From Chloroflexaceae bacterium (GTDB lineage Bacteria; Chloroflexota; Chloroflexia; Chloroflexales; Chloroflexaceae): a stretch of 64,000 bases of DNA. The stretch lies in assembly GCA_025057155.1 (NCBI GenBank), contig JANWYD010000017.1, positions 50,339 to 114,338 of the forward strand, in the 5' to 3' direction. Shown here in pieces: positions 26,695 through 35,634 of the stretch. The notes beneath the pieces are model-generated. The model was not told where the DNA came from. It searched no databases and worked only from the letters and a program-made list of their open reading frames with translations. The first letter of the stretch is position 1. Each line of letters begins with the position of its first letter. A program made the translations under genes and the position numbers.

Positions 26695-26731
26695 GGCGGT
26701 GCGGCCCACCCGTACCAGATGGAGGAGCCAG

Positions 26732-28372
26732 ATGACCGAGTCGATGCCCTTGCTCACCACTCGCCCGGAATGGCAGGCGCTCCAGGCCCATTTCGCAGCC
26801 CTGCGCCCGCTGCACCTCCGGGAGCTCTTCGCGCAGGACCCGGAGCGTGGCACGCGCCTGGCTGCCGAAGCTGCCGGGCTGTACTTCGACTACAGTAAGC
26901 ACCGCATAACCGATGAGACCCTGGCCCTGTTGATCGCCCTGGCGCGGGCCTGCGACCTCGAAGGGCGGATCGAGGCCATGTTCAGCGGCCAGAAGATCAA
27001 CACCACCGAGGAGCGCGCTGCGCTACATGTGGCCCTGCGCGCCCCCCGCGACGCGACCATCGTGGTGGACGGCGCGAACGTGGTGCCAGAAGTCCACGCC
27101 GTGCTCGACCGCATGGCCGTCTTTGCCGATCAGGTGCGCGCAGGGGCCTGGAAGGGCCATACCGGCCGGCCCATCCGCGCAGTGGTCAACATCGGCATCG
27201 GCGGCTCTGACCTCGGCCCGGTGATGGCTTACGAGGCCCTGCGTCACTACAGCGATCGCGCGCTGACGCTGCGCTTCGTCTCGAATGTAGACGCTACTGA
27301 TTTCGCCGAGGCGACGCGCGACCTCGATCCCGAAACCACTCTGTTTATTGTCGCCTCGAAGACCTTCACCACCCTTGAGACGATGACCAACGCCCGCACT
27401 GCGCGCCAGTGGCTGCTTGGCGCGCTGGGTGACGAGGCCGCGGTGGCGCGCCACTTCGTGGCCGTCTCCACTAATGCCGCCGAGGTGCAGAAGTTCGGCA
27501 TTGACACGACCAACATGTTTGGCTTCTGGGACTGGGTCGGCGGGCGCTACTCGATGACCTCGGCGATCGGCCTTTCGACGATGATCGCCCTTGGGCCGCA
27601 GGGCTTTCGCGCCTTGCTCGACGGCTTCCACGCGATGGACCGGCACTTCCGCACCGCGCCGCTGGAGCGCAACCTGCCGGTCATCCACGGGCTGCTCGAT
27701 GTGTGGTACGCCAACTTCTTCGGCGCCGAGACCCACGCGGTGCTGCCGTATGATCAGTACCTCAAGCGGCTGCCGGCCTACTTGCAGCAACTGACTATGG
27801 AGAGCAACGGCAAGTCGGTGCGCCTCGACGGCCTGACGGTAGATTACCAGACCGGAGCGATCTACTGGGGCGAGCCGGGCACGAATGGCCAGCATTCCTT
27901 CTACCAGTTGCTGCATCAGGGCACAAAGCTCGTCCCCGTTGACTTTATCGGATTCTGCCACAGCCTGAATCCGATCGGCAACCACCACGATCAGTTGATG
28001 GCCAACATGTTTGCCCAGGGCGAGGCCCTGGCTTTTGGCAAGAGCGCCGAGCAGGTTGCCGCCGAGGGCGTATCCCCCGAACTGGTTCCCCACCGCACCT
28101 TCGCCGGCAACCGGCCCAGCAGCACCATCCTCGCCGAGCGCCTGACGCCGGCCGTGCTGGGGGCGCTGGTGGCGCTCTACGAGCATAGCGTCTACGTGCA
28201 GGGGGTCATCTGGGGCATCAATCCCTTCGACCAGTGGGGAGTGGAGCTGGGTAAGGTCCTCGCCGGGCGGATCATCCCCGAACTGGCCGGCGCTGATGCG
28301 CCGGCCCTGGCCCACGACAGTTCGACGAATGCCCTGATCCGGCGCTACCGCGCGGCCCGCGGCCTCGGGTGA
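26732..28372 (+). CDS. pgi: Glucose-6-phosphate isomerase
   Basis: 546 aa, the length of the long (E. coli-type) Pgi. ATG at 26732 follows GGAGGAG. Family motifs: [59 protein letters not shown] and, near the end, the second signature [18 protein letters not shown]. It interconverts glucose-6-phosphate and fructose-6-phosphate in the cytoplasm. The longer in-frame ORF upstream starts inside a family A repeat and has no ribosome site. Confidence 0.97.
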   Translation: MTESMPLLTTRPEWQALQAHFAALRPLHLRELFAQDPERGTRLAAEAAGLYFDYSKHRITDETLALLIALARACDLEGRIEAMFSGQKINTTEERAALHVALRAPRDATIVVDGANVVPEVHAVLDRMAVFADQVRAGAWKGHTGRPIRAVVNIGIGGSDLGPVMAYEALRHYSDRALTLRFVSNVDATDFAEATRDLDPETTLFIVASKTFTTLETMTNARTARQWLLGALGDEAAVARHFVAVSTNAAEVQKFGIDTTNMFGFWDWVGGRYSMTSAIGLSTMIALGPQGFRALLDGFHAMDRHFRTAPLERNLPVIHGLLDVWYANFFGAETHAVLPYDQYLKRLPAYLQQLTMESNGKSVRLDGLTVDYQTGAIYWGEPGTNGQHSFYQLLHQGTKLVPVDFIGFCHSLNPIGNHHDQLMANMFAQGEALAFGKSAEQVAAEGVSPELVPHRTFAGNRPSSTILAERLTPAVLGALVALYEHSVYVQGVIWGINPFDQWGVELGKVLAGRIIPELAGADAPALAHDSSTNALIRRYRAARGLG

Positions 28373-28376
28373 GTCT

Positions 28377-28400
28377 GGAGAAACCGGGTTTCCCCCGGCC
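28377..28400. repeat. REP-like short palindrome after pgi
   Basis: GGAGAAACCGGGTTTCCCCC immediately after the pgi stop codon and before the convergent trmB stop; may act in termination. Confidence 0.55.
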
Positions 28401-28427
28401 CCGGACTGCGTCTGGCTGTCACCTCCG

Positions 28428-29135
28428 TCAGGGATTGAGAGCAGGCGAGTTGTCGGCGTTGGGGCGCCGCACCAGCTCCGCCCGCCAGATCTGGCGGCCC
28501 CGGGCCTCCCAGCGACGATGATAGTGGGATTTGACCAGCTCGGTCAGCGCAGCCGACCAGGCAGCGGGTTCGACCAGATGCAGCGCGGGGGCGAGGGGGA
28601 GCAGCCTGAGCAACTCGGCATAGACCTCGGGGTGGTCGGTCATGACGCTGAGCACGCCGCCAGGCGCCAGGCAACGCTCCATCTGCGTGAGCAGCTCGGC
28701 GGAGATGAGTAACTGGTTGCGCTGGCGATTGCGCAGCAGGGGCGCCGGGAAGTGAACATAGGCGGCCCGCAGGGCGCCGTCGGGCACAATGCGGTAGATC
28801 AGGCGCGCGTCGGCGTGGATGAAGCGCACATTCGACAGGCCGGCGCACGCCGCTCGCTCCACGGCCCGCCAGAGGGGCTTGGCGACGATGTCCACGCCAA
28901 CATAGTTGGCCTCGGGGTGAGCGGCGGCCAGAGCCAGCACCAGGTCGCCGGTGGCGCAGCCGATGTCCAGTTCCAGCGGGCGAGTGTTGCCGAACAGGCC
29001 GGGTGAGGAGAGCGGCGGAAAGCATTCGGGATGCAGGTACAGTTCACGGCCCGGCCAGTCGTGCAGGTAGCGCGCGGCGAGTTCGGGCGGCGGCGGGGCG
29101 ACCTTCAGCCGGGCGGGATAGCGTCCTCGTCCCAT
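28428..29135 (-). CDS. trmB: tRNA (guanine-N7-)-methyltransferase
   Basis: 235 aa. SAM-binding motif LDIGCATGDLVLALA (residues 53-67) is followed by NYVGVDI and NVRFIHADA, the usual TrmB order. The RNA-binding loop reads PAPLLRNRQRNQ where most TrmB have PDPWPKKRHxKR, so it is degenerate. The enzyme places m7G46 in tRNA variable loops. The start at 29135 is used because the in-frame extension would run through the tRNA-Arg gene. It lies downstream of that tRNA and its terminator on the same strand. Confidence 0.88.
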   Translation of the reverse strand: MGRGRYPARLKVAPPPPELAARYLHDWPGRELYLHPECFPPLSSPGLFGNTRPLELDIGCATGDLVLALAAAHPEANYVGVDIVAKPLWRAVERAACAGLSNVRFIHADARLIYRIVPDGALRAAYVHFPAPLLRNRQRNQLLISAELLTQMERCLAPGGVLSVMTDHPEVYAELLRLLPLAPALHLVEPAAWSAALTELVKSHYHRRWEARGRQIWRAELVRRPNADNSPALNP

Positions 29136-29149
29136 CGTTGATGACTGTG

Positions 29150-29182
29150 CGACAAAGAAACGCGACGCTGACAAGCGTCGCG
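29150..29182 (-). terminator. Terminator after tRNA-Arg
   Basis: CGCGACGCT (29161-29169) pairs perfectly with AGCGTCGCG (29174-29182). On the minus strand the hairpin is followed by TTTCTTTG. It separates the tRNA gene from trmB. Confidence 0.75.
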
Positions 29183-29187
29183 GGTGG

Positions 29188-29261
29188 CGGGCCGGGAGGG
29201 ATTCGAACCCCCGACACCTAGTTCCGAAGACTAGTGCTCTACTCCACTGAGCTACCGGCCC
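29188..29261 (-). tRNA. tRNA-Arg (anticodon TCG)
   Basis: On the minus strand the acceptor GGGCCGG pairs with CCGGCCC. The D stem is GCTC/GAGC, the anticodon stem CTAGT/ACTAG with loop CTTCGGA (U33, anticodon TCG, G37), and the T arm GGGGG-TTCGAAT-CCCTC. The variable loop is 5 bases. Length is 74 including the discriminator G. CCA is not encoded. Confidence 0.95.
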
Positions 29262-29299
29262 CTGCCGTGGATAGTCTAGCACACGGCGCGAGGAAATGC

Positions 29300-29375
29300 A
29301 AAGCGTGCGGGGAAACCGGCGCACCCCTCCGGCGGGGGGCCGGGGCGTGGAGAAATTCGGTTTCCCCATACTCCC
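29300..29375. repeat. REP-like fragments before hydrolase promoter
   Basis: GGGGAAACCGG near 29309 and GAGAAATTCGGTTTCCCC near 29350-29367, degenerate members of the short palindrome family. Confidence 0.45.
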
Positions 29376-29380
29376 CCGCC

Positions 29381-29409
29381 TTGACAGCCGGCGCCGGATC
29401 TGCTAGATT
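29381..29409 (+). promoter_or_regulatory. Strong sigma-70-type promoter for hydrolase gene
   Basis: Perfect TTGACA (29381-29386), exactly 17-bp spacer, TAGATT (29404-29409). It lies 36 bp before the start codon, with GAGAGGAG as ribosome site between. Confidence 0.7.
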
Positions 29410-29445
29410 AGTGTCAGAAAAACACTATAGAGAGGAGCAGCGCGT

Positions 29446-30159
29446 ATGAGCCGGAGCATCAACCTGAGCCACGCCGAGCCGTTTCTGCGCTACCTGGAGG
29501 AGTGGTACGCCGCGCTTCCGGTGGTGGATCTGGCCGCAATCGTCGCTGATCGCCCCGAGCGGGTTGCGGTCTTCTCCATCGACATGATCAACGGCTTCTG
29601 CAACGAAGGCCCCCTGGCCGGACCGCGGGTGCGGGCGCTTATTCAGCCGGTGGTGGATGTATTTACCCGCGCCTACGCCCTGGGAGTGCGGCAGTTTGTG
29701 CTGACCCAGGACACCCACGATCCTGATACGCCCGAGTTCGCCGCCTACCCGCCGCACTGCATCAGGGGCACCGCCGAAAGCCAGACCGTGCGCGAGCTGG
29801 CCGAACTGCCGTTCGCCGACACGATCACGGTCATTGAGAAGAACTCGCTCAGTTCGCACCTCGGCACGCGCCTGGGCGACTGGCTGCGCGAGCGGCCTGA
29901 ACTGGACACCTTCATCATCGTCGGCGATTGCACCGACCTGTGCGTCTACAGCGCGGCGATGCACCTGCGCCTGGAAGCCAACGCCCTCAATATGCGGCGC
30001 CGGGTGATTGTGCCCGCGAGCGCAGTGGATACTTACGACACCCCCGTGTCGGTGGCCCGCGAGCTGGGGATCATGGCCCACGATGGCGATCTGCACCACG
30101 TGCTCTTCCTCCACCATATGGCCCAGAACGGCATCGAGGTGGTGGGAGAGGTGAAGTGA
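29446..30159 (+). CDS. Isochorismatase/nicotinamidase-fold cysteine hydrolase
   Basis: 237 aa. The expected triad is visible: Asp in VFSIDMINGFCNEGPL (residue about 45), Lys in VIEKNSLSS, and nucleophilic Cys in IVGDCTDLCVYSAAMHLR. A cis-peptide-like VGDCTD segment precedes the Cys. The family hydrolyses nicotinamide, isochorismate or carbamoyl substrates; the Asp-His metal site of true nicotinamidases is partly suggested by QDTHDPDTPEF. Nicotinamidase (NAD salvage) is a fair guess, but the substrate is not proven. The gene stands alone with a good promoter. Confidence 0.85.
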   Translation: MSRSINLSHAEPFLRYLEEWYAALPVVDLAAIVADRPERVAVFSIDMINGFCNEGPLAGPRVRALIQPVVDVFTRAYALGVRQFVLTQDTHDPDTPEFAAYPPHCIRGTAESQTVRELAELPFADTITVIEKNSLSSHLGTRLGDWLRERPELDTFIIVGDCTDLCVYSAAMHLRLEANALNMRRRVIVPASAVDTYDTPVSVARELGIMAHDGDLHHVLFLHHMAQNGIEVVGEVK

Positions 30160-30248
30160 TCCAAGCCTGTTCGACGTTCTCGAAGGAAGCGAGCAAAGAG
30201 GGTGCGGGAAGGTGTGGCCCTCCCGCACCCTCCCATTTCCTCGCCCGG

Positions 30249-31271
30249 TCAACTCACCGGCTCGACCACGATCTCGACAACGTTGGGGTTGTTGCCGGTG
30301 ATGACGGGGTAGATCCGGGTGGACGTGTAACGCAGTACGCCGTCCACGGTGATGGTGGCGCGGACGGCGTAGCGCCCCGCCGGGTTGATCAATGCCGGGT
30401 CGTAGCTGATAGTGAAGGGGAAGGGCGCCTGCCGGCCGTTGGCGACAATCTGCTGCCGCCCGATGACCGTCGCCGGCGCGTCGGCCCGCGAGATGTCCAC
30501 CAGCGTCACCTCGATGAGCGCCTGCGGCGGCAGCGCGATCCGTTCCCGGTAGGTGACCGTGCCGCGCACGGCGGTTGTTTCCTGGCCCACATTACCCTCC
30601 AATCCGCGGAACTCGGCGCCGAGCCGCCCGAACAGGATACGGTTGGCCGAGCGCAACTCGGGATGCAGCTCGAAGCGCGCGCGCTCGAACCACTGCACCT
30701 GGTACTCCTTGCCCTCCAGCACCTCGGGCATCGGCTCGGAGAGCGGTAGACCAAACAGGGCCAGGCTTTCTTCGAAGGTCACACCCGGCTGGCCGAGATC
30801 GAGCCCGCTTCGCCGGAAGGCCTGCAAGAACTCGCCACAGACCTGATGGCCGGTCTCACGGAAGAATCGGCAGTTCTCAGCATCGGCGTTGTTGGGATCA
30901 GCCTTGGGAAAGCTGAACCAGTCACGCCCCTGCTGGGCGAGGCGATCGGCGCCAATGCGGCCAATCAGCACATCGTAGGGCCGGGCGTTCTCGGGGTGCA
31001 ACTCCAGGCGATTACGCTCGAACCACTGGACCTGAAAGGGCCGGCCCTCGATGCGCTCCTCGCGCTGCGGGGTGATTGGGAAGCCAAAGACCGGCAGGCC
31101 TCCGTTCCGCTCCCAGTACTCGCGGATGCGCCCGCTGATACAGAGGCCCGTCTCGGAAAAACAACGCTCATTAGGCTGCGACTGGACCGGGACGGCCGCC
31201 AGTGAGCCTGCTACGAGGGTAACGATGAGCAGGCCGAGGGTGAAAAAACCTGTTCGGGTGTGTCTGTCCAT
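30249..31271 (-). CDS. Secreted protein with LGFP-like repeats and YbaY-type domain
   Basis: 340 aa. Start at 31271 (MDRHTRTG) follows GGGAGAAG; a Met 8 codons upstream is less likely. Signal peptide with core FFTLGLLIVTLVAGSLAAVP, cleaved near residue 31. Two similar modules follow, each of the form CFxETGxxxxGxFxxxxxxxGGLxxFGxPxT then VQWFERxRxELHPE, seen often in Chloroflexota exported proteins. The C-terminal third (from about 225) is a YbaY/YscW-type beta domain (RIALPPQALIEVTLVDIS). Likely an extracellular or wall-associated protein of unknown role. Confidence 0.85.
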   Translation of the reverse strand: MDRHTRTGFFTLGLLIVTLVAGSLAAVPVQSQPNERCFSETGLCISGRIREYWERNGGLPVFGFPITPQREERIEGRPFQVQWFERNRLELHPENARPYDVLIGRIGADRLAQQGRDWFSFPKADPNNADAENCRFFRETGHQVCGEFLQAFRRSGLDLGQPGVTFEESLALFGLPLSEPMPEVLEGKEYQVQWFERARFELHPELRSANRILFGRLGAEFRGLEGNVGQETTAVRGTVTYRERIALPPQALIEVTLVDISRADAPATVIGRQQIVANGRQAPFPFTISYDPALINPAGRYAVRATITVDGVLRYTSTRIYPVITGNNPNVVEIVVEPVS

Positions 31272-31734
31272 GATCTTCTCCCGTAATGAGAGCATGTTCC
31301 GAAGCCTGCTGGGGAACGGGCCGCGAGGACTCTGCTCTCCCTGAAAGAGGACGGGGAAACCTGCTTTCCCCGTCCGCCTGCCTGCGGGGAGGCTCTGGGA
31401 GGGGAAAGCCCTCCCAGCAAAACACCTCCCGCCCGTCTTGAACGGTCATGCACGGTTTCGAGCTCTTTTCTCCACCGTCGAGCGCCGGCACGTAAGTATA
31501 CTCAGTCAGCTTGTCAAAAATCTGTCAAAGCTGGTGAAGATGAGGCGGGGTTTCGCTGCGCGGCCGTTTGGGATACCGTTGGGGGGGCAACCTGGTGGTC
31601 TACCCGGCCGGGTTGCTCCCCAACCAACTTGCCGAGATCGCCAGGCGCGGCTATAGTGGTAGCAGCCAGCGGCACGGCTTCGTCGGAACCTGCCGTTGCA
31701 GGAATGGATATGGTTCAAAACAGGAGATACGCAG
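31272..31734. other. Divergent intergenic region before efp
   Basis: About 463 bp. Contains REP-like hairpins (31349-31417), then an AT-rich patch with a direct repeat TGTCAAA...TGTCAAA (31512-31529) and TATACT (31496-31501) that may belong to promoters for the divergent genes. No gene is supported. Confidence 0.45.
31349..31417. repeat. REP-like composite: two hairpins
   Basis: GGACGGGGAAA (31349-31359) pairs with TTTCCCCGTCC (31365-31375), and CTGGGAGGG (31395-31403) pairs with CCCTCCCAG (31409-31417). The same order of two modules recurs near 2000-2130, so this is the full-length form of the short repeat. Confidence 0.75.
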
Positions 31735-32304
31735 ATGGCAGCCGGCACAACATCAGATTTGCGCAACGGCATGGTGATTCGCTACAACAACGAGTTGTAC
31801 CAGGTCGTTGAGTTCCAGCACGTGGCGCCAGGCAACTGGCGCGCCTTCGTGCGGGTAAAGCTGAAGAATCTTGCCAATGGCAAGGTAATCGAAGATCGTC
31901 TGCGCGCTGGCGCGGATATTGACATTGTGCGCATTGAGCGACGCCCAATGCAGTACCTCTACCGAGAGGGCGACGATTATGTGTTCATGGATAACAACAC
32001 CTATGACCAGATTCCGGTCTCGTCGGCCATGGTCGGCGATGCGGCGCGCTTCCTGAAGGAGAATGAGACCGTTGACCTGGTCTATGACTCGGAAAAGGAA
32101 ACCCTGCTCGGGGTCGAACTGCCGATCTTCGTGATCCTCGAAGTTACCGAGACGGCGGTTGCGGTGCGCGGCGATACGGCCACTAATGTCACCAAGCCTG
32201 CTACCCTGGAGACAGGCGCGGTCATTCAGGTGCCGGGGTTCATCAACGAGGGCGATCGGCTGAAAATTGACACCCGCACCGGCGAGTACATCGAGCGGGT
32301 GTAG
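31735..32304 (+). CDS. efp: Elongation factor P
   Basis: 189 aa with the three-domain EF-P pattern: SDLRNGMVIRYNNELYQVVEFQHVAPG at the start, FMDNNTYDQI in domain II and a C-terminal VPGFINEGDRLKIDTRTGEYIERV. EF-P relieves ribosome stalling at polyproline stretches. ATG at 31735 follows AGGAG. The tip of the domain I loop reads PGNWRAF: position 34, which is the modified Lys in E. coli or Arg in Pseudomonas, is Asn here. The usual post-translational modification therefore cannot occur at this site. Confidence 0.97.
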   Translation: MAAGTTSDLRNGMVIRYNNELYQVVEFQHVAPGNWRAFVRVKLKNLANGKVIEDRLRAGADIDIVRIERRPMQYLYREGDDYVFMDNNTYDQIPVSSAMVGDAARFLKENETVDLVYDSEKETLLGVELPIFVILEVTETAVAVRGDTATNVTKPATLETGAVIQVPGFINEGDRLKIDTRTGEYIERV

Positions 32305-32529
32305 GATGGCGCCCATGTCTGCGCCCGACGCGCCGTTCCGCCTGCGCCGGACGCCTCTGCATCTGCTGCGCATCCTCATCCCCTAATCTCACGGTAGACT
32401 CTACGAGATCCGGGACCCCGCCACGCGCAGCATCGGAGAGCCACGCAGTCGTGTGCGCCTTTCTCCCCGCCGCCGATTCGAATCCAACAACAGTCTCCCG
32501 GCGCGGCCCGACGCTTCACGGTTTACAGG

Positions 32530-32558
32530 GCGCGGAGAGCCTATCTCTCCGCGCTTTG
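32530..32558 (+). terminator. Terminator downstream of efp
   Basis: GCGCGGAGAG (32530-32539) pairs perfectly with CTCTCCGCGC (32545-32554), loop CCTAT, followed by TTTG. It lies 226 bp after the efp stop. Confidence 0.65.
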
Positions 32559-32700
32559 TGGTATCCGTCAGCCTGGACACGCATCAAGACAGAAAAGTAC
32601 GCAGGCGCTGAATAGCTTAGCTTCGCCGACCTTCTCCAGGATGCAGAAAATTCCCGAAACAAAGATTAATATTTTGTAAGGATAATCGAAACCTTAGGGC

Positions 32701-32730
32701 TTGACAGTCATCATACTGGCTTTGTATGCT
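32701..32730 (+). promoter_or_regulatory. Orphan promoter-like sequence
   Basis: Perfect TTGACA (32701-32706), 18-bp spacer, TATGCT (32725-32730), in an AT-rich context. The nearest gene start is nearly 600 bp downstream, so the transcript would have a long leader or be an RNA gene. Confidence 0.45.
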
Positions 32731-33021
32731 CATGGAGCGATTGTTTCACGGGCTGGCATGCGACGGTTGCAGGACCCGACAACCACGGTCAGCATTAGGA
32801 TGTCGCTGCCCTCCCTCTTGCGCCTGCGGCGCCCGGCACAGGCCGGTGATCTGTATCGCCCTTCAGGTTATGATAAGAAACAAATCCGGTAAAGCCCGCG
32901 AAGGCGGGCTTCGCGTCGCTAGCCCGCGGCTTATGGAGATTAAGAAAAGAATCCGATATACCACCAGCATTCCCCTGGCAGCATCACGTGCTGCAGGCTA
33001 AAGCCCTCGCTCAGGACGTAG

Positions 33022-33039
33022 AAGCCCCTGCGGGGCTTT
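33022..33039 (+). terminator. Small hairpin, possible terminator
   Basis: AAGCCCC (33022-33028) pairs with GGGGCTT (33032-33038) with loop TGC and a following T-rich TTCG. It could end the transcript from the orphan promoter at 32701. Confidence 0.4.
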
Positions 33040-33313
33040 CGTGAACTCAGCCAGGTCTTTAACCCGCAGCGTTCGGCGATGCCGGAATATTTTCTTAACG
33101 TTCATCAGCCGCCGGGCTACAGGGCGAATACCGGTTTATACACTTAATCTTCATAACCTGACGCCCAGGGAAGGATATGCTCCTTCCCAGGTCACGCTTT
33201 CAAACTCCGCCGATCGCCAAGGGACCAGTGGTTCCTTATTGTCATGCACCGCTGCGAAGTGCGCTCGTCTTAACAGAGCCGTGCCGTTTCGACAGTGCAA
33301 ACAGGGATAGGTG

Positions 33314-34774
33314 ATGCGACTCGTCCGCTTGCCCTCGCCCGAGGATCTGGCACGCCAGGTGGTGCCGCTGGTACTGCTGGCGTCTGGCGCGCTGACGCTG
33401 GGAGGCTTCGGCATACTGCTGCTCCTGCCTACGCCCGCAATGGCAGGAGCGTACCTGCTGCTGGGCGCGCTTCTGGCAAGTATCACGGTTGCTGCAGTGT
33501 TGTACCGTCGCGGGCGCGTGGCTGTCTCGGCCATCCTGATCGCTTACATCGCCGCTGTCTTTCCATTGCTCAGCAGCCTGGTTCTGGGGTTTGAGCATAA
33601 CCCGCTGATCTACCTTTCGGCTCTAGGAGTGGCTCTCGCCGGCTTGCTGGCCGGTCCTCAACCCTTGCGCGCGGTAACGCGCGACAGTCTGGCGCTGATG
33701 CTGGTGCTGGCGCTTGCTCCACTGGCCATAGAGGTAAACGGCGGGAACGGGTCGCTTGGAGCGCGCGTCGCCGCCGGGCTGACCCTGGCAACCCTGCTGC
33801 TGGGGGTCGCGGTGACGAGTTGGACGAGCATTCATCAACGGCGGGGCCTGCTGGCCTGGAAGATCAGAATGACCTCGCGCTCCAGGCGCCGCGAAACCGC
33901 TCTCCAGCGCGCCCGGGCCGATCTGGAGTCAGTGCTCCGTGAACGTGACCGTCTCCACGACCGGCTCTACCAGCAGCAGTTGGAACTGGAAGCCGCCCGT
34001 GCCGCCGCCGAAGCCGCTGCGCGCGCCAAGGCCAGCTTCATCGCCACCATGAGCCACGAGTTGCGGACTCCGCTCAACATTATCATCGGCTTCAGCACGG
34101 CGATGATCGAACATCCAGAGATCTATGAAGCGCCAGGGCTGCCGCAACCCATTGTCGCCGATTTGGCCGAAATCCGCCGCAACGGTCAGCATCTTTTGCG
34201 CTTGATTAATGAGGTGCTCGATCTGGCCCAGGTTGAGGCTGGGCGCCTGGAGTTGCACCTCGCGCCCCTTCCTCTGGTACCGGTGCTTGACGTGATGCTC
34301 CAGGCAGCTCGAGGGCTGGTGCAGAACCGCCCCATCCAACTGCGTCGCGAGTACAGCGGCGCCCTGCCCCTGGTGATGGCTGATGAAGTGCGGGTCCGCC
34401 AGGTGCTGCTCAACCTTCTTTCCAATGCCTGCAAGTTTACCTATACGGGTGAAGTGGCCCTCGGCGCCTCCGCCAATAGCGTCGAAGTAACGGTCTGGGT
34501 GCGTGATACGGGGATTGGCATCGCTCCGGCCGATCAGCAACGTATTTTCAACTACTTCGAACGGGTTGACTGCGACGATGCCCGGTTGTACACCGGCACG
34601 GGTCTGGGGCTGGCTATCGCGCGCTGGCTGGTTGAATTGCACGGCGGGCGGATCTGGCTGGAGAGCGAACTTGGCAAGGGTTCAACGTTCTATTTCACCC
34701 TGCCGCGCGTGCCGGCGCCCGGGGTTGCATTTGCCCGGCTACCCGCTGGCGCGGTGCAGGATACGGCTAGCTGA
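33314..34774 (+). CDS. Membrane sensor histidine kinase
   Basis: 486 aa. Five to six membrane helices fill residues 15-175 with little outside loop, followed by a coiled coil (about 185-235). The HisKA motif FIATMSHELRTPLNIIIGF has the phosphoacceptor His at about residue 248. The HATPase shows the N box NLLSNACKFTYTG, DTGIGIAPADQQRIF and GTGLGLAIARWLVELHGG. ATG at 33314 or the adjacent GTG at 33311. A single-domain receiver gene follows 119 bp downstream and is the likely partner. Confidence 0.92.
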   Translation: MRLVRLPSPEDLARQVVPLVLLASGALTLGGFGILLLLPTPAMAGAYLLLGALLASITVAAVLYRRGRVAVSAILIAYIAAVFPLLSSLVLGFEHNPLIYLSALGVALAGLLAGPQPLRAVTRDSLALMLVLALAPLAIEVNGGNGSLGARVAAGLTLATLLLGVAVTSWTSIHQRRGLLAWKIRMTSRSRRRETALQRARADLESVLRERDRLHDRLYQQQLELEAARAAAEAAARAKASFIATMSHELRTPLNIIIGFSTAMIEHPEIYEAPGLPQPIVADLAEIRRNGQHLLRLINEVLDLAQVEAGRLELHLAPLPLVPVLDVMLQAARGLVQNRPIQLRREYSGALPLVMADEVRVRQVLLNLLSNACKFTYTGEVALGASANSVEVTVWVRDTGIGIAPADQQRIFNYFERVDCDDARLYTGTGLGLAIARWLVELHGGRIWLESELGKGSTFYFTLPRVPAPGVAFARLPAGAVQDTAS

Positions 34775-34893
34775 TGCACGTTGTCGCAGAAGATGGGAAG
34801 GAGCGCGAACCATAGAGTAGAGTAGAGAGCAGCGATAATTGCCAATGGCGCCAGGCGGGTTCCCCGATGCTCGCAGGGTCAAGGAGTCGCGGT

Positions 34894-35349
34894 ATGGCTA
34901 CGATCCTGCTGGTTGATGATGTGTATACCGCTCGATCCCTGCTTGAGCGGGTGCTGCGCCTCGTGGGCCGCTACGACGTCGTAGCAGTCAGCAGCGGCGA
35001 AGAGGCGGTACGCGTCGCCCTTGAGGCTTCCCCGGATCTGATCGTGCTCGATGTTATGATGAGCGATCTGGACGGCGTAGCGACGCTCCAGGCCCTCCGC
35101 GCCCGTGGGGTCGCCTGCCCGGTGCTGGCCTACACCGCACGCTCGGAACAGTTCCCCGGGGAGTTTGCGCAGCATGGTTTCAGCGCGTATTTGCAGAAGA
35201 ATGGCGACCTTAGCGCACTGCTCTCCACGGTGCGTAACTTGCTCGGCAGGTCAATCGCCACCGCTCCGGCCACCCTGGCGGCGCCTGACCCGGTTATCGC
35301 TACCGAGCTGAAAACAAAGGCGGTAGGTGATGAGGACCGCCATTCCTGA
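34894..35349 (+). CDS. Single-domain response regulator
   Basis: 151 aa. A CheY-like receiver: ATILLVDDVYTARSLLERVL (acidic pair), phosphoacceptor Asp in LIVLDVMMSDLDG (about residue 52), VLAYTAR (Thr) and LQKNGD (Lys). The last 30 residues form a Pro/Ala/Thr-rich tail with no output domain. The ATG at 34894 has AAGGAG upstream; an in-frame Met at 34867 is less likely. It is transcribed with the membrane kinase just upstream and probably accepts its phosphate. Confidence 0.9.
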   Translation: MATILLVDDVYTARSLLERVLRLVGRYDVVAVSSGEEAVRVALEASPDLIVLDVMMSDLDGVATLQALRARGVACPVLAYTARSEQFPGEFAQHGFSAYLQKNGDLSALLSTVRNLLGRSIATAPATLAAPDPVIATELKTKAVGDEDRHS

Positions 35350-35400
35350 TCCTGTAATGCCAATCCCTGTACGTGTTCAGGCTTGGGGTAACCCCACGGA

Positions 35401-35462
35401 CCTGGGAGCGAGGGCGTCCCGCCCTCGTCAGGATGCGAGGGCAAGATGCCCTTGCTCCCAGG
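35401..35462. repeat. Palindromic element, family D (two-hairpin cruciform)
   Basis: Outer arms CCTGGGAGC (35401-35409) and GCTCCCAGG (35454-35462) enclose two hairpins, CGAGGGCG/CGCCCTCG and GCGAGGGCA/TGCCCTTGC. It has the same stem-plus-two-hairpins plan as family A but an unrelated sequence. It lies about 50 bp after the receiver gene. Confidence 0.75.
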
Positions 35463-35634
35463 AGAAGTGCGAACACGCTCCAATCCCTGTTGAACACCGT
35501 GCGGGCGCAGATCCACCGTCAGGCCTCATCGGAACGCTATATACGGCCATCCAACAGCTATAAGACGCCCATTTTCGGGGCGCATACCGGCGCGATGAAA
35601 ACACTGGCGGCGAACTATTGGCTGTGGGTTGCCG

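Larger units (their letters stand above)
26396..26731. other. Divergent intergenic region with repeat, before pgi
   Basis: About 336 bp between divergently transcribed genes. It holds a REP-like fragment (26428-26466, GGGAAGGCTTTGCTTTCCC), a full family A palindrome (26490-26634) and the pgi promoter. No gene is seen. Confidence 0.6.
32305..33313. other. 1-kb gene-free region with hairpins and promoter-like signal
   Basis: No ORF here has a ribosome site and protein-like composition together. Visible parts: a terminator hairpin (32530-32558), a promoter-like TTGACA/TATGCT pair (32701-32730), a hairpin AAGCCCGC/GCGGGCTT (32892-32911), a second AAGCCCC/GGGGCTT (33022-33039) and a third GGGAAGGA/TCCTTCCC (33168-33188). 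The GC-rich AGCCCGCGG motifs look like worn ends of a mobile element. A promoter followed by structured segments is also compatible with an untranslated RNA. Confidence 0.5.

Noticed and set aside
26456..26731. N-terminal extension of pgi
   Set aside because: Lies in repeat DNA, no ribosome site, and Pgi homology begins at 26732.
29136..29369. Upstream extension of trmB
   Set aside because: It would translate through the tRNA-Arg gene and its terminator; TrmB homology begins after position 29135.
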